Source of the DNA: Anaerolineales bacterium UBA6131 | GTDB lineage: Bacteria; Chloroflexota; Anaerolineae; UBA2200 | Assembly: GCA_002435875.1 (NCBI GenBank) | Contig: DIVN01000082.1 | Coordinates: 20,981-27,658 of the forward strand | Length of the DNA: 6,678 bases | Direction of reading: 5' to 3' | Made by a program: the position numbers and the translations under genes | The notes under the pieces: generated by a model | Databases searched by the model: none | Seen by the model: only the letters and a program-made list of their open reading frames with translations | What the model was told of the DNA's origin: nothing | Shown here: positions 5,514 through 6,678 of the stretch, piece after piece | How the letters are laid out: the number at the start of each line of letters is the position of its first letter | Position numbering within the stretch: the stretch's first letter is position 1

Positions 5514-6678
5514 ATGTCAGAAACGGCATCTCAAGAGCTAGATGAGTGTCATGGGTGTAGCGAAGAGCCTCCTGGCCTTGGGCAGAGGTCTACGTACAGT
5601 AAACGTCCAGCCATGTGGCATGACGTATCCGAGGACGACTGGAACGACTGGCGGTGGCAAATGCGGCACCGCATCGATTCACCCGAGCTACTGAAGAGCA
5701 TTATCCACCTTACGCCTGAAGAAGAGGCGGGGGTACGGGCAACGTGCAAGAGACTGCGCATGTCCATCACTCCGTACTTGGCCTCATTGATGCAGAAGGA
5801 AAACCCCAACTGTCCGATCCGACGCCAGGTGGTCCCAACGGCCAGCGAGCTGGTCGTTCAGCCTGAGGAACTGCTGGATCCTCTGAGTGAGGATGCCGAG
5901 TCACCTGTGCCGGGCTTGGTCCACCGCTATCCTGACCGGGTACTGTTGCTGCTTACTGATCAGTGTGCGGCCTATTGTCGCCACTGTACTCGCCGCCGCA
6001 TGGTAGGGGTCAAATCGCAGCGTATGGCTGCTGACGAGATGCAGCGGGCCCTGCAGTACATTGCTCAGCACCCCGAGATCAGGGATGTTTTGATCTCTGG
6101 GGGCGACCCCCTGATCCTGAGCGACAGCGTGCTCGAGTCGTTGCTGAGCGGCCTGCGCGCCATACCTCACGTAGAGATCATCCGGCTTGGCACGAGGACT
6201 CCGGTATTCCTTCCACAGCGCATCACAACCAAGTTGGTGCAGATGCTGAGCCGTTACCATCCGCTGTGGATCAACGTACATTTCAACCATCCAGCGGAGA
6301 TCACGCCAGAAGTGGCCGCGGCGTGTGCCCGGCTGGCCAATGCAGGCATACCCCTGGGCAGTCAGACGGTGTTGCTGCGCGGCATCAATGATTGCCCTCA
6401 CATCATCAAGGATCTGATGCATGCACTGCTGCGCATCCGGGTCCGGCCTTACTACCTGTATCAGTGTGACCTGGTGCATGGCGCGGGGCACTTCCGCACG
6501 CCCGTAGCAAAAGGCATCGAGATCATGGAGTCGCTGCGCGGCCACACATCTGGCTACGCCATCCCGACCTACGTCATCGACGCGCCGGAGGGCGGAGGGA
6601 AAATCCCGATACTGCCGAACTACATGCTCAGCATGTCGGAGAGCAAGGTCATCGTGCGCAACTACGAGGGCTTCATCA
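5514..6678 (+). CDS. kamA: L-lysine 2,3-aminomutase, radical SAM/PLP enzyme, 3'-truncated
   Basis: KamA interconverts L-lysine and L-beta-lysine using S-adenosylmethionine, a [4Fe-4S] cluster and pyridoxal phosphate in the cytoplasm. The 388 visible residues align with the Clostridium subterminale enzyme, as I recall it, with a constant offset of +26 at every key site. The cluster cysteines are C151, C155 and C158 (CAAYCRHC). R160 binds the substrate carboxylate, SGGDP is at 195-199, and the zinc-ligand cysteine is C294. D319 and D356 hold the substrate side-chain amine, and the PLP lysine is K363 in PEGGGK. Keeping both aspartates argues for lysine rather than glutamate as substrate. Homology starts near W35 with DVSEDDWNDWRWQ; the first 34 codons include about 26 extra residues with C12-x-x-C15. 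The frame runs off the window edge; about 30 or more residues, including the remaining zinc cysteines, are missing. A partner gene such as ablB, if present, would be downstream. Confidence 0.95.
   Translation, partial: MSETASQELDECHGCSEEPPGLGQRSTYSKRPAMWHDVSEDDWNDWRWQMRHRIDSPELLKSIIHLTPEEEAGVRATCKRLRMSITPYLASLMQKENPNCPIRRQVVPTASELVVQPEELLDPLSEDAESPVPGLVHRYPDRVLLLLTDQCAAYCRHCTRRRMVGVKSQRMAADEMQRALQYIAQHPEIRDVLISGGDPLILSDSVLESLLSGLRAIPHVEIIRLGTRTPVFLPQRITTKLVQMLSRYHPLWINVHFNHPAEITPEVAAACARLANAGIPLGSQTVLLRGINDCPHIIKDLMHALLRIRVRPYYLYQCDLVHGAGHFRTPVAKGIEIMESLRGHTSGYAIPTYVIDAPEGGGKIPILPNYMLSMSESKVIVRNYEGFI

Noticed and set aside
5251..5529. Open frame of 92 codons on the minus strand covering the plsY-kamA gap
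   Set aside because: No recognisable domain, no clear ribosome binding site considered convincing, and it crosses the kamA start and regulatory repeats.
5901..6545. Open frame of 214 codons on the minus strand inside kamA
   Set aside because: It lies fully antisense to a gene with all catalytic residues conserved, and its product resembles nothing known to me. It is a by-product of codon use.
5514..6678. Glutamate 2,3-aminomutase or the EF-P lysine modifier EpmB
   Set aside because: Glutamate enzymes replace the two substrate aspartates, which are kept here (D319, D356). EpmB is shorter and has YCFRRH after the cluster cysteines rather than CTRRR, and lacks the VIDAPEGGGK block.

Overview
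The window is a moderately GC-rich bacterial stretch. It carries parts of two ABC importers on the + strand, a membrane glycerol-3-phosphate acyltransferase (PlsY) on the - strand, and the start of a lysine 2,3-aminomutase gene (kamA) on the + strand. No rRNA, tRNA, insertion sequence, CRISPR array or phage gene was seen. The organism cannot be fixed from sequence alone. BMP-type nucleoside ABC modules, a KamA with the clostridial active-site pattern and PlsY would fit Chloroflexota or a GC-rich Firmicutes-like bacterium. That is a low-confidence inference.

Region by region. Positions 1-2890 hold the 3' end of a double-domain ATPase gene followed by two permease genes, in the order ATPase, permease 1, permease 2. 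This is the YufO-YufP-YufQ / NupOPQ layout of simple sugar and nucleoside importers that work with a BMP-family lipoprotein. The lipoprotein gene and most of the ATPase lie upstream of the window. Positions 3023-4601 hold a polar amino acid importer pair, a HisM/GlnP-type permease and a GlnQ/HisP-type ATPase that overlap by 11 bases. No periplasmic-type binding protein gene is next to them. Positions 4598-5206 (-) encode PlsY, whose stop codon overlaps the stop codon of the ATPase gene tail to tail. Positions 5207-5513 are a divergent intergenic region dense in TGCA-containing palindromes and other repeats. From 5514 to the window edge runs kamA, cut off at its 3' end.

How the genes work together. 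The first module should import a nucleoside or related small molecule, and the second a polar amino acid. KamA converts L-lysine to L-beta-lysine, used either for lysine fermentation or for making the osmolyte N-acetyl-beta-lysine. PlsY makes lysophosphatidic acid for phospholipids. Any functional link between the amino acid importer and KamA is speculation from proximity.

The points most worth a second look are three. PlsY has lost both lysines of its glycerol-3-phosphate-binding FKGGKG motif. The plsY-kamA intergenic region has a cluster of TGCA palindromes. KamA has an RBS-supported N-terminal extension of about 26 residues with a CxxC. I found no clear case for a wholly new system here.
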